Positions 54,671-63,659 of a DNA stretch of 64,000 nt are shown here, piece after piece (position 1 is the stretch's first letter; each line of letters opens with the position of its first letter). The DNA is from Bradyrhizobium sp. KBS0727 (lineage in GTDB: Bacteria > Pseudomonadota > Alphaproteobacteria > Rhizobiales > Xanthobacteraceae). The position numbers were made by a program, and so were the translations under genes. The stretch spans positions 496,001 through 560,000 of the forward strand of contig NZ_CP042176.1 of the NCBI RefSeq assembly GCF_005937885.2, read 5' to 3'. The notes beneath the pieces were generated by a model that saw nothing but the letters and a program-made list of their open reading frames with translations, was not told the origin of the DNA and did no database searches.

Positions 54671-56740
54671 CTAGCTCGACCGTTCGACCACCCCCGCACT
54701 CTTCTGCAAATGCTTCGCCGCAAAATCGAGATACCAGGCGAGGCAGCCGGGATTGGCCATCGCGTCCTTGTTGATGACTTTCTCCAGGGGATGGCCGAGC
54801 AGCAGTTTCTTGATCGGCAGTTCCTGCTTCTTGCCGGACAGCGTTCGCGGGATCTCGGCAACGGCGAAGATTTCGTTGGGTAGAAACCGCCGCGACAGGC
54901 CGGCTTCGATCGCATTGTTGATCCGCGTCTGCATGGCGCGATCGAGCGTAAAACCGTCCCGCAACACCACGAACAGCGGCATGTAGCTTTCGCGTCCGAG
55001 ATATTCGAGGTCGACCACCATCGAGTCCAGCACCTCAGGCAACGCCTCGATCGCCGAATAGAGTTCGCTGGTGCCCATCCGCAGGCCATGCCGGTTGATG
55101 GTGGCGTCGCTGCGGCCGTAGATCACGCAGGATCCGTCGGCATTGATTTTGAGCCAGTCGCCATGGCGCCAGACGGCGCCGCGGCCGGTGCCGTCGAAAT
55201 TGTCCGGGTAGGTATCGAAATAGCTGGCGCGGTAGCGCGCATCGCCTTCGTCGTTCCAGAACCGCAGTGGCATCGACGGCATCGGTTCGGTGCAGACGAG
55301 TTCGCCGACCTCTTCGATGACGCCGCGGCCCTGTTCGTTGAAGGCCTCCACGGCGGCGCCCAGCAGCCGGCACTGCATCAGGCCCGGCGTCTGCGGCAAT
55401 TCGGGGTTGGCGCCGATGAAGGCGCCGGCAAAGTCGGTACCGCCGGACATGTTGGCCCAGAACATCTCACGCTGTGCGGCGCTGCCATTGGTTTCGGCGA
55501 GCCGGGCGAAGCGTTCGCTGAACCATTGCTGGGTGTCGGCGGACAGTGGCGATCCGGTCGAGCCGAGCGCGCGCAGGCGTGACAGGTCGCCGCTGGCGGC
55601 GAGGTCAATCTCGGCTTTCGCGCAACTTGCGAAGAAGGCCGCGCCCGCGCCGAAAAACGTGGCCTTTGAATGCGAGACGAAGCGCCACAAGGTCGACCAG
55701 TCCGGATTTTCCTTCGACCCGCCCGGGCTGCCGTCGAAGATGCAGATCGTGGTGCCGTTGAGCAGGCCGGCGATCTGGCAATTCCACATGATCCAGCCGG
55801 TCGAAGAGTACCAGTGGTAACGCTCGCCGAACGACGCCTGCTGATAGCTGCAGCCGATATCGTTGTGCAGCACGTTCAGCGGCAGCGCCACGATGATAAC
55901 GCCGCCATGGCCGTGAACGATCGGCTTCGGCAAGCCCGTCGTCCCGCTGGAATAGACGATCCAGAGTGGATGATCGAACGGCAACCAATCGGGCTCGAAC
56001 GCGTCGATCTCGATGCTGGTTGTCGACAGGATTGTCGACAGCAGGGTATCGGAGCCCGCGGCGCGATCTGTGCTGTCGCTGTGGATGATGACATGCTCGA
56101 CGCTCGGCAGCGATTGCCGCAACTCGTCGATCACCTGGCGCCGGTCGTGCCGTCGGCCGGCATAGGTCACGCCGTCGCACGCGATCAGAATTTTGGGTTC
56201 GATCTGCTTGAACCGGTCGATCACGGCAGGCGCCGCCATATCAGGGGCACAGACGCTCCATACCGCGCCGATGCTGGCGGTGGCGAGAAAGGCAATGATG
56301 GTCTCGGGGATGTTGGGGAGGTAGGCCGCCACGCGATCGCCGGAGCGGACGCCTTGGGCCCGGAGGTGGAGCGCCAGCGCGGCGGCTTTGCGCCGCAGTT
56401 CGGGCCAGCTTGTCTTCTTCAGGATACCATCTTCGCCGCAGGCGACGATCGCCGGCTGGCCTGCGGCATGCGCCGCTTCGACATGCCGCAGAACCTGACG
56501 CGCATAGTTGACCTCAGCGCCCGGGAACCAGACCGCGCCCGGCATCTTGCGCTGCGCCAGCACGGCACGGTGCGGGGTCGGCGATCGCAGGTCGAAGTAA
56601 TCCCAGATGCTTTGCCAGAACGCATCGAGCTCGCGAACCGACCATTGCCGCATTTCCTCATAGTTGGCGAAGTGCAGGCCGCGTTGATCGCCGAGCCATT
56701 GGCGGTAACGCGCCATTTGCGGGATGGATGGTGCTGACAT
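54671..56740 (-). CDS. Acetoacetyl-CoA synthetase
   Basis: This 689-residue acyl-adenylate-forming enzyme activates acetoacetate with ATP and CoA. It opens MSAPSIPQMARYRQWLGDQR. The adenylate loop is YSSGTTGLPKPIVHGHGG (about 272-289), followed by GRSDATINRHGLRMGTSELY and the catalytic Lys region RTLSGKKQELPIKKLL near 645. The long N-terminus and the length fit acetoacetate-CoA ligase better than acetyl-CoA synthetase. It stands alone and may serve polyhydroxybutyrate or ketone-body use. Confidence 0.9.
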   Translation of the reverse strand: MSAPSIPQMARYRQWLGDQRGLHFANYEEMRQWSVRELDAFWQSIWDYFDLRSPTPHRAVLAQRKMPGAVWFPGAEVNYARQVLRHVEAAHAAGQPAIVACGEDGILKKTSWPELRRKAAALALHLRAQGVRSGDRVAAYLPNIPETIIAFLATASIGAVWSVCAPDMAAPAVIDRFKQIEPKILIACDGVTYAGRRHDRRQVIDELRQSLPSVEHVIIHSDSTDRAAGSDTLLSTILSTTSIEIDAFEPDWLPFDHPLWIVYSSGTTGLPKPIVHGHGGVIIVALPLNVLHNDIGCSYQQASFGERYHWYSSTGWIMWNCQIAGLLNGTTICIFDGSPGGSKENPDWSTLWRFVSHSKATFFGAGAAFFASCAKAEIDLAASGDLSRLRALGSTGSPLSADTQQWFSERFARLAETNGSAAQREMFWANMSGGTDFAGAFIGANPELPQTPGLMQCRLLGAAVEAFNEQGRGVIEEVGELVCTEPMPSMPLRFWNDEGDARYRASYFDTYPDNFDGTGRGAVWRHGDWLKINADGSCVIYGRSDATINRHGLRMGTSELYSAIEALPEVLDSMVVDLEYLGRESYMPLFVVLRDGFTLDRAMQTRINNAIEAGLSRRFLPNEIFAVAEIPRTLSGKKQELPIKKLLLGHPLEKVINKDAMANPGCLAWYLDFAAKHLQKSAGVVERSS

Positions 56741-56857
56741 GATCTCTTCATCTCTTCTATTCGTGCTGTGCCCGGTGGCGGCCGCTGTTCAATCGGCCGC
56801 TTTTAACATAGAAGAATCGACGCAGGAACGTCACGGCCGACTGGCGAAAGCGCGAGA

Positions 56858-57859
56858 ATGCAAATCGGCGAACTCTTCATTCTCGGCTTCTTCGGCAAGA
56901 CGGTCCCGGCGTGGCTACAGGAATTCGCTGAACGTTACGGTCTCGGCGGCGTGATCCTGTTCGACTACTCCTGCCAGACGCAGCAATACGACAACAATGT
57001 CGAGACGCCCGAACAGGTGCGGCGGCTCTGCGGCGAGATCGCCCGCCTGCCGTCCCGGCCGATGGTATTCATCGACCAGGAGGGCGGACTGGTGCGGCGG
57101 TTGAAGGAAAGCCGCGGCTTTGCGCCGTTGCCGAGCGCCAAGGAATTCAACCATCTTGCGGCGGATCAAAAGCGCAACATCCTGACGGCGAGTTTTGCCG
57201 AGTTGCGGCAACTCGGCATTCACTACGATTTCGCGCCGGTGATCGACGTCGACTACAACCCCGACAATCCAAATATCGGCAGGGTCAAGCGCTCCTATTC
57301 CGCCGACATCGCCGAAGTCGAAGTCAACGCCTTGCTGGCCAGCGAGGTCGCGCGCGAGCAGCGGATCGGCCTGTGCCTGAAGCATTTTCCCGGCATCGGC
57401 GGCGCGGTGGTGGATTCGCACCAGGAATTCATGGACATTTCGGATGCGCTCGTTCCCGAACAGGAGGAGCTGTTCTATGCGCTGGCGCCAAAGATGTTCG
57501 GCGATGCGGTGTTGGTCAGCCATGCCATCGTGCGGCAATGGGACGAGCATCATCCGATGACCTTGTCGGCGGCGGGACTTGGCCGGTTGCGCAGGCGCCT
57601 CCCCGATACGCTCTTGATCACCGACGATATGCAGATGCAGGGTTTGCAGAAGGCGCTGGGCACCCGGGAGGCCAGCCTGCAATCGCTCCGGGCCGGCATG
57701 GACATGCTCTGCATCGGCAACAACCTGTTCGATCAGGAGCAGGAGATTGCCGGGATTGCCGAGTATCTGTTGCAGCGGTTGCAGGATGCGACGCTGCATC
57801 GTTCGACCGTCGCAAAGTCGATCGAGCGCGTGCAGCAAAGAAAGACGCTTCTGGCCTAG
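56858..57859 (+). CDS. Glycoside hydrolase family 3 protein
   Basis: This 333-residue single TIM-barrel protein of the NagZ-like branch has VFIDQEGGLVRRLK, the GH3 signature LCLKHFPGIG (about 172-181), and the presumed nucleophile Asp in LITDDMQMQGL. The expected Asp-His acid/base loop of NagZ (KHFPG[HR]G...D.H) is present as GGAVVDSHQE. It may remove N-acetylglucosamine from muropeptides. No signal peptide is visible, in line with a cytosolic NagZ role. Confidence 0.85.
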   Translation: MQIGELFILGFFGKTVPAWLQEFAERYGLGGVILFDYSCQTQQYDNNVETPEQVRRLCGEIARLPSRPMVFIDQEGGLVRRLKESRGFAPLPSAKEFNHLAADQKRNILTASFAELRQLGIHYDFAPVIDVDYNPDNPNIGRVKRSYSADIAEVEVNALLASEVAREQRIGLCLKHFPGIGGAVVDSHQEFMDISDALVPEQEELFYALAPKMFGDAVLVSHAIVRQWDEHHPMTLSAAGLGRLRRRLPDTLLITDDMQMQGLQKALGTREASLQSLRAGMDMLCIGNNLFDQEQEIAGIAEYLLQRLQDATLHRSTVAKSIERVQQRKTLLA

Positions 57860-57880
57860 CGGATCATTGCGCCGGAGGTC

Positions 57881-58681
57881 TCATATGACCAGATGCTGCT
57901 CGATCTGCTCGCGTGCCTTCTTCAGCCGCGGCAAGAAATCCGTTATCATTTCCTGCGGCGAGTGCCGCGCGAGATTGGTTGAGAGGTTGATCGCCGCCAC
58001 CGTGTTTCCATTGGGATCGCGGATCGGTACGGCGATGCCGCAGGCGCCGATTTCAAGTTCCTCGCCGACGAAGCTCCAGCCTTGCCGGCGCACGATGTCG
58101 ATTTCGCGCGACAATTTTTCCGGGTCGGTCGTCGTCACCTTAGTCCAGGCGCGGCGCTCGGAACCATTCAGGTTTTCGGCGCACGCTGCCGGTGAAAGTC
58201 CCGCCAGCAGAACGCGGCCCATCGACGTGCAAAAGGCAGGAATGCGGCTGCCGATGGTGAGGCCGCGTCGCAGCACGCTCGTGACCTCGGCCCTTGTGAC
58301 GTAAATGACGTTGGCGCCGTCCAGCACCGATATCGCGACCACTTCGTCGGTCTCGCGCGACAGGGTTTCGATGACGGGCTGCGCCACTTCCCGAAGTGTC
58401 AGGGACGACAGATAGGAAAAGCCGAGCTGCAGCACCCGCGGCGTGAGCGTGAAAGCATCGCCGGATTGCTGCACGAATCCGAGCGCGATCAGCGTATGCA
58501 TCAGCCGCCGCACGCCGGCGCGGGACAGCTTGGTTCGTTTGGCAATGTCGCTCAGGCCGAGGCTGCGCTCATGGTGGAAGGCCGCGATCACCAGCAAGCC
58601 CTTCGCAAAGGCCTCGACAAAGGTGTCGCTGCCGTCAGGCCATTTCGACCCATCGGTCCAGACGTCATCGATTCCAAGCAC
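57881..58681 (-). CDS. IclR-family transcription regulator
   Basis: This 266-residue regulator starts at a GTG (58681) with a GGAG upstream; the frame is open much farther. The N-terminal winged helix spans about 15-75 (AFAKGLLVIAAFHHERSLGL, SDIAKRTKLSRAGVRRLM). The C-terminal effector domain has VIYVTRAEV, PAFCTSMGRVLLAG and GEELEIGACGIAVPIRDPNG. It is divergent from the amidohydrolase/Rieske operon and most likely controls it. Palindromes in the shared gap are candidate binding sites. Confidence 0.9.
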   Translation of the reverse strand: MLGIDDVWTDGSKWPDGSDTFVEAFAKGLLVIAAFHHERSLGLSDIAKRTKLSRAGVRRLMHTLIALGFVQQSGDAFTLTPRVLQLGFSYLSSLTLREVAQPVIETLSRETDEVVAISVLDGANVIYVTRAEVTSVLRRGLTIGSRIPAFCTSMGRVLLAGLSPAACAENLNGSERRAWTKVTTTDPEKLSREIDIVRRQGWSFVGEELEIGACGIAVPIRDPNGNTVAAINLSTNLARHSPQEMITDFLPRLKKAREQIEQHLVI

Positions 58682-58711
58682 GGTTGCCAACTCCGCCGAA
58701 CATGTTACGTT

Positions 58712-58745
58712 GTTCGACAGTAGACCATACGTTCGATAGTCGAAC
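58712..58745. promoter_or_regulatory. Candidate IclR operator
   Basis: GTTCGATAGTCGAAC (58731-58745) is a perfect palindrome around TAG, and a further half GTTCGAC (58712-58718) faces GTCGAAC at its far end. It lies 24 bp before the solute-binding gene start, so a bound repressor would block transcription or initiation. Confidence 0.6.
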
Positions 58746-58769
58746 AAGAAGAAACGAAAGGGAACGGAA

Positions 58770-59744
58770 ATGCGGCGCGGCGGTAGGCGGAATTTGCTGG
58801 CTTTGGTGTTCGCGCTGGCGTGGGCGGTACCTGCCGTCGCCGACGGCTTTCCTTCCCGGACCATCAAGATCGTGGTGCCGGCAGCAGCCGGCGGGCCGAC
58901 GCATATTACCGCCCAACTGCTCGCCGAAAAGATGCAGGTGACGCTCGGCCAGCCCGTCATCGTCGAGCCGAGGCCGGGTGCCGGCAACAATCTCGGCGCT
59001 GAATTCGTCGCCAAAAGCCCGCCCGACGGTTACACCCTGTTGCTGGCAACGACCGGAACCCATGCCATCAACCAGACGCTGTTCAAGCATCTCCCGTTCG
59101 ATCCGATCAGGGATTTCGAACCGGTGTCGCTGGTCGTCCAGTATCCACTGCTGTTGGTCGTCAGCCCGGATCTTCCAGTCAATTCCGTCAAGGAGCTGAT
59201 CGACTATGCCAAGAAGAATCCCGGCAAACTGAACCGGGCCTCGGGCGGCAACGGCACCTCGATGCATCTGTCCGGCGAGCTGTTTGTGCATCAGGCCGGA
59301 ATCGACGCACCGCATGTTCCCTACCGGGGAAGCGCGCCGGCGTTGAACGACCTGATGGGCAATCACGTGCAGCTGATGTTCGATTCCATGATCACGGCGC
59401 TGCCGCTCGTCGAGGGCGGCAAACTGCGCGCGCTCGCGGTCACCGGAAAGAAGCGCTCGCCGCTGTTGCCTGATGTGCCGACCCTGGCTGAAAGCGGCTT
59501 GCCCGACTATGAGGCGACCGGCTGGACCGGAATCGTGGTGCCCGCCAAGACGCCGCCGGATGTCATCGCCACGCTCAACGCAGCGATCGTTCAGGCGCTC
59601 AAGTCACCGGAACTGCAGCAGGCCTTCGCGAAGCAGGCCGCCGAGCCGGTCGGCTCCACGCCCGAAGAGTTCGGCGCCTTTATCCGCAAGGAAACCGACA
59701 AATGGGGCAAGACGATCCGCGAAGCGGGCATCAGCGTCGAGTAG
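58770..59744 (+). CDS. Bug/TctC-type solute-binding protein
   Basis: This 324-residue periplasmic protein has a signal peptide (RRNLLALVFALAWAVPAVAD). The mature part starts FPSRTIKIVVPAAAGGPTHI, typical of the tripartite-tricarboxylate-transporter receptor family, and contains VEPRPGAGNNLGAEFVAKSP and FDSMITALPLVEGGKLRALA. No TctA/TctB membrane genes are nearby; such orphan receptors are common. It leads the operon with the amidohydrolases and probably binds their substrate or a related acid. Confidence 0.92.
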   Translation: MRRGGRRNLLALVFALAWAVPAVADGFPSRTIKIVVPAAAGGPTHITAQLLAEKMQVTLGQPVIVEPRPGAGNNLGAEFVAKSPPDGYTLLLATTGTHAINQTLFKHLPFDPIRDFEPVSLVVQYPLLLVVSPDLPVNSVKELIDYAKKNPGKLNRASGGNGTSMHLSGELFVHQAGIDAPHVPYRGSAPALNDLMGNHVQLMFDSMITALPLVEGGKLRALAVTGKKRSPLLPDVPTLAESGLPDYEATGWTGIVVPAKTPPDVIATLNAAIVQALKSPELQQAFAKQAAEPVGSTPEEFGAFIRKETDKWGKTIREAGISVE

Positions 59745-59816
59745 GAGCCGCGCCTCTGCCAGCTTGCCCTGGTTGATGCCGGACCAAAGCGCCCAGCCGA
59801 AACAAGGAATGACCCG

Positions 59817-60872
59817 TTGTTGCGACAAGCGAACTCATTTCCGAAGGTCGACTGCGACCTTCACCTGACGTTGCCGACGACCGGCGAGTTGCTGCCTTTC
59901 CTCGACCAATATTGGCACGAGCAGGTGACCAGTCGCGGCATCGATCGCCTGGAGTTGACCGGCGACCTCTCGAATATGCCGGCCGCCGTCAGGCCGGACT
60001 GGCGAGGCCCGGTCAGTCTCGAGCTGGTGCAGGCGCGGGCGCTCGATGCGTTCGACACCGATATTGCCATCTGCAATTGCCTGTACGGCGCGCAGGCGGT
60101 CTACAATGCGGATCTCGCCGCGGCGCTGTGCGGCGCGATGAACGACTGGCTGATCAGCAACTGGCTGAGCAAGGACGACCGGCTCCGCGCCTCCATCATT
60201 GTGCCATGGCAGCACGCCGAACTCGCCGCGAAGGAAATCGAGCGCCGCGCTTCGGATCGCCGTTTCGTCCAGGTGTTGTTGATGGTGATGGGCGATGCGC
60301 CGCTCGGCAAGCGGTCGATGTGGCCGATCTACGCCGCGGCGGAGGCGCATGGTTTGCCGATCGGCGTCCACGCCGGCAGCAGCTATCGCTTCGCGCCCTG
60401 GACCAATGGCTGGCCGTCATTCCATATCGAGGACCAGGCGGCGCAAAGCGTCGGCTTCCAGACCCAGCTTCTCAGCATGATCGCCGAGGGCGTGTTCAAG
60501 GAATTCCCGAAGCTGCGGGTCGTGCTGACCGAATCCGGCGTAACCTGGTTGCCGTCCTTCCTCTGGCGCATCGACAAGCTCTGGCGCGGCCTCCGCATGG
60601 AGGTGCCCTGGGTCAAGCGTCCGCCGAGCGAGATCGTCGCCGAGCACGTCCGGCTGACCATGCAACCGTTCGACGGTCCGGCAGACCCGCAAATCGTTCG
60701 GGAAATGATCGAACAGATTGGCGAGGAGATGATGCTGTTCTCGACCGATTTTCCGCACTGGAATTTCGAGCAGGCCGAATTTGCGCCCGCAGGCTTCGAG
60801 GCTGATCTGATGAACCGGCTGCGAACGGAAAATCCGCTGAAAACCTATCCCCGGCTGCAGGAGACAGCATGA
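59817..60872 (+). CDS. Amidohydrolase 2 family protein (first copy)
   Basis: This 351-residue metal-dependent TIM-barrel enzyme of PF04909 has metal ligands in KVDCDLHLTLP (DxH-type), a His in LPIGVHAGSS, and the late Asp in LFSTDFPHWNF. The family includes decarboxylases (gamma-resorcylate and aminocarboxymuconate-semialdehyde types) and hydrolases. The start is a TTG with AAGGAAT upstream. The stop overlaps the start of the second amidohydrolase (ATGA). Confidence 0.85.
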   Translation: MLRQANSFPKVDCDLHLTLPTTGELLPFLDQYWHEQVTSRGIDRLELTGDLSNMPAAVRPDWRGPVSLELVQARALDAFDTDIAICNCLYGAQAVYNADLAAALCGAMNDWLISNWLSKDDRLRASIIVPWQHAELAAKEIERRASDRRFVQVLLMVMGDAPLGKRSMWPIYAAAEAHGLPIGVHAGSSYRFAPWTNGWPSFHIEDQAAQSVGFQTQLLSMIAEGVFKEFPKLRVVLTESGVTWLPSFLWRIDKLWRGLRMEVPWVKRPPSEIVAEHVRLTMQPFDGPADPQIVREMIEQIGEEMMLFSTDFPHWNFEQAEFAPAGFEADLMNRLRTENPLKTYPRLQETA

Positions 60873-61975
60873 TGAGTGTCATCGAGAGCCCGCGTACGGG
60901 GGCGGCCACGAAAGCCGACGTCGGCATCATCGATTGCGACGTTCATCCGCTGCCGCAGCATTCGAAGAGTCTCTATCCGTATCTCGCCCGGCGCTGGCAG
61001 GACCATTCGGAGCAATTCGGCACGCATCTGCGCCAGCCCTTCATCAATACCACGCAGTATCCACGGACGGCCCCGCTGATCTGCCGGCGCGATGCCTGGC
61101 CGCCCGCCGGCGGACCGCCAGGATCCGATCTGGCGTTCATGCAGCAGCAGCATCTCGATCCCTTTCACGTACTCAAGGCGATCCTGATCCCGCTGTTCGG
61201 CAACGTGGCCAGCGAGCGCAATCAGGATTTCGCCCGCGCGCTAGCCACCGCGCACAATGATTGGCAGGTTGCCGAATGGCTCGATCGCGACGAACGCCTG
61301 CGCGCCTCGCTGGTGGTGACGCAGGACGACCCGGTTGCGGCCGTGAAGGAGATCGAGCGCTGCGCCCGCGACGGCCGGTTCGTCCAGATCATGCTGGCGC
61401 CGCGCAGCAGCGAGCCGCTGGGCCGGCAACGCTACTGGCCGATTTATGAAGCCGCGCAGGCCCATGGTCTGCCGCTCGGCATCCATTCCTACGGCATCGG
61501 CGGCCACGCTTCGACCGGCGGCGGTTGGCCTTCGTTCTATATGGAAGAGCATTATGCGACGACGATGGGCGGTCCCGCCGTCATGAGCAGCATGGTGATG
61601 GAGGGCGTGTTCGAAAAATTTCCGGCGCTCAAGGTCGTGCTGGTCGAAATCGGCTTCGCCTGGGTGCCGAGCTTCGTCTGGCGGCTCGATCGGCTGTGGG
61701 AGCGGATGAAGGGCGAGGTGCCGCATCTCACCTATGCGCCCTCGGACTACGTCAGGAAGCATTTCTGGTACACGACGCAGCCGATGGAAGAGCCTGCCCG
61801 ACCCGAGCAGTTGCGGCGTTGTTTCGACTGGCTCGGTTGGGACCGGTTGCTGTTCTCGACCGATTATCCGCATTGGGACCAGGACGATCCTTCCTACGCC
61901 TTCAAGATGAAGCTGAGCCCTGCCGAGCGGAAACAAATCTGCCGCGGCAACGCCGAAAATTTGTACAGGTTCTAG
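60869..61975 (+). CDS. Amidohydrolase 2 family protein (second copy)
   Basis: This 368-residue paralogue of the gene before it has DxH in GIIDCDVHPLPQ, a His in LPLGIHSYGIGGH, and the late Asp in LLFSTDYPHWDQDD. The pair share layout but differ enough to act on successive intermediates or to form a mixed complex. It starts inside the previous stop codon. The Rieske protein gene begins 2 bp after its stop. Confidence 0.86.
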   Translation: MMSVIESPRTGAATKADVGIIDCDVHPLPQHSKSLYPYLARRWQDHSEQFGTHLRQPFINTTQYPRTAPLICRRDAWPPAGGPPGSDLAFMQQQHLDPFHVLKAILIPLFGNVASERNQDFARALATAHNDWQVAEWLDRDERLRASLVVTQDDPVAAVKEIERCARDGRFVQIMLAPRSSEPLGRQRYWPIYEAAQAHGLPLGIHSYGIGGHASTGGGWPSFYMEEHYATTMGGPAVMSSMVMEGVFEKFPALKVVLVEIGFAWVPSFVWRLDRLWERMKGEVPHLTYAPSDYVRKHFWYTTQPMEEPARPEQLRRCFDWLGWDRLLFSTDYPHWDQDDPSYAFKMKLSPAERKQICRGNAENLYRF

Positions 61976-61977
61976 CC

Positions 61978-62403
61978 ATGCCGAAAGAGCGCGTCGGGCT
62001 TGTCAGTGAAATTCCTCCCGGCAGCAATAAGGTCGTGACGCTTCGCGGCCGGGAAATCGCGGTGTTCAATGTCGGCGGCGACTTCTATGCGTTGTTGAAT
62101 CGCTGCCCGCACGAAGGCGCGAAGCTCAGTCGGGGTATCATCGTCGGATTGCCCGAATCCGAAGTGCCCGGCTGCTATCGACTTTCACGTCCCGGTGAAA
62201 TTCTGCGCTGTCCCTGGCATGGCTGGGAGTTCGATTTGCGCACCGGCAAATCGCATTGCGACCCGCAGGGGCTTTTCACCCGGCAGTACAAGACGAGCAT
62301 CGAGCGGGAGGCGCCGTCTCCGGACACGTGCGGTGACGGTGGACTGACCGCGGAAACGTTTTCGGTCATCGTCGAGGAGGCGGTCGTGTTCGTTGAAGTG
62401 TAG
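61978..62403 (+). CDS. Rieske 2Fe-2S protein (first copy)
   Basis: This 141-residue small ferredoxin has the Rieske ligand pairs CPHEGAKLSRG and CPWHGWEFDLRTG. A 20-residue insert between them (LPESEVPGCYRLSRPGEILR) is longer than in plain ferredoxins. The region after the cluster includes SIEREAPSPDTCGDGG with a further Cys. It would donate or relay electrons to an oxygenase. No terminal oxygenase subunit is encoded in the operon. Confidence 0.88.
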   Translation: MPKERVGLVSEIPPGSNKVVTLRGREIAVFNVGGDFYALLNRCPHEGAKLSRGIIVGLPESEVPGCYRLSRPGEILRCPWHGWEFDLRTGKSHCDPQGLFTRQYKTSIEREAPSPDTCGDGGLTAETFSVIVEEAVVFVEV

Positions 62404-62470
62404 GCCGCCTGGCGGCCTCGACGAACCGACCGGTCGCTTCACCAGAGATCACTTCAGCAAGAGGAACAGG

Positions 62471-62791
62471 ATGCAAGACGGGGTTTGGCACGCGGTCTGC
62501 GCTACCGCCGACATCGAGACCGGCACGATGATGCCGGTCGAAATCGGCGACCTGCAGATCGCGATCTACAATGTCGGCGGCGAGTTCTTTGCCACCGACA
62601 ATATCTGTTCGCATGCCTTTGCGCTGCTGACGGACGGGCTGCTCGAGGACGACATGGTGGAATGCCCGTTACACGGCGCATGTTTCGACGTGAAGACGGG
62701 CAAGGCGCAGTGCGAACCGGCCGAAATCGATCTTCGCGTCTATCCGACGCGATTAACCGGGGAACTTGTCGAGGTCTGCGTGGCGGATTGA
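62471..62791 (+). CDS. Rieske 2Fe-2S ferredoxin (second copy)
   Basis: This 106-residue protein resembles the ferredoxin component of aromatic-ring dioxygenases. The ligand pairs are CSHAFALLTDG and CPLHGACFDVKTG. It has the short ferredoxin form without insert. It lies 67 bp after the first Rieske gene, with AGGAACAGG upstream. Having two Rieske carriers but no oxygenase suggests that the oxygenase is encoded elsewhere or that the carriers serve another acceptor. Confidence 0.9.
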   Translation: MQDGVWHAVCATADIETGTMMPVEIGDLQIAIYNVGGEFFATDNICSHAFALLTDGLLEDDMVECPLHGACFDVKTGKAQCEPAEIDLRVYPTRLTGELVEVCVAD

Positions 62792-62918
62792 GAGGGCCTT
62801 AACGGGTGTTTGGCGCCTGGAACCGAGGTCCGGCGTTGCCGAGGCCGGTCCCGCCGGGCCTGGACCGGTTAACCGGGCGGCGATTGGTGCTGGTCCGGAT
62901 GCGGAGTTTTGTTGCTTT

Positions 62919-62945
62919 GGCGCCTTGTTGCGACTAAAAGGCGCC
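62919..62945 (+). terminator. Inverted repeat after the Rieske genes
   Basis: GGCGCCTT and AAGGCGCC form a perfect 8-bp stem with an 11-nt loop. Only TT follows, so termination would be weak. It lies 22 bp before the next small gene. Confidence 0.35.
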
Positions 62946-62966
62946 TTATCAACCGAAAGACGCACG

Positions 62967-63173
62967 ATGGCCCACAACTACGCGATCAATGACGACGTCC
63001 ATCACCAGCTGCAGGGGCCTCAGGGCCGCGCGACCGTGAAGGAACGAAGCGTCTATACCATCGTCTCCTGCCTGCCGATCGAATCCGACGGCCGCCCGCG
63101 CTACCGCATCAAGAGCAAATCCGAGAATGTCGAGCGCGTCGTGACCGAGGAACAGATCAGCCGGCTCGGCTGA
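62967..63173 (+). CDS. Small hypothetical protein
   Basis: This 68-residue protein opens MAHNYAINDDVHHQLQGPQG and contains RSVYTIVSCLPIESDGRPRY and IKSKSENVERVVTEEQISRL. It looks like a small beta-barrel domain of the type found widely in rhizobia, with unknown role. The ATG at 62967 gives the most compact product; the frame is open farther upstream through the inverted repeat, which argues against a longer form. Confidence 0.7.
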   Translation: MAHNYAINDDVHHQLQGPQGRATVKERSVYTIVSCLPIESDGRPRYRIKSKSENVERVVTEEQISRLG

Positions 63174-63218
63174 TCCGCCGCCAGTTTGAATCGATCAACC
63201 GCTTCCTGGCAGGCGTTG

Positions 63219-63659
63219 CTATTGCGCCTTGTCGTGCGCCGCGATGCCGATCGCCTTGTAGTCGTAGGTCGGATAGAACTCGGTGCGATAGCTGCCCCAG
63301 GCGGTATTCTCGAAGATGCGATTGACCTCGCGTAGCCGCGACGCCGGCAGGCGCAGCGTCACCACCTGTCCGATCCCCATCATCACATACCAGCTGACGA
63401 CTTCGATGCCGGCCGGCGGGAAAGCCTTGTAATAGCCCTGCCGCTCAAGCTGTGCATTGAGTTCGCTTAACGGGCGGGACTGATCGTGCTTCAGGAACAC
63501 GGTGAGCATCACGGCATTGTCGGCCGTGGCTGCGGCATTCTCCGCCGGTGCCGGTGCGGTCTGCGCCAGGACGCTTGAACTGAACAAGGCCGCTGAACCG
63601 AACGTCAGGGTTCCGGCCAGCGCAGCCATCGCCATCCAATATCCCTTGCCTTGCGACAT
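63219..63659 (-). CDS. Hypothetical exported protein
   Basis: This 146-residue protein has a signal peptide (MAMAALAGTLTFGSAALFSS, cleaved near VLAQ). The mature part has an Ala/Pro-rich start and a small alpha-beta domain: VMLTVFLKHDQSRPLSELNA, GIEVVSWYVMMGIGQVVTLR and LREVNRIFENTAWGSYRTEF. No cysteine or enzyme motif is seen. The family is not recognised; it is likely periplasmic. Confidence 0.75.
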   Translation of the reverse strand: MSQGKGYWMAMAALAGTLTFGSAALFSSSVLAQTAPAPAENAAATADNAVMLTVFLKHDQSRPLSELNAQLERQGYYKAFPPAGIEVVSWYVMMGIGQVVTLRLPASRLREVNRIFENTAWGSYRTEFYPTYDYKAIGIAAHDKAQ

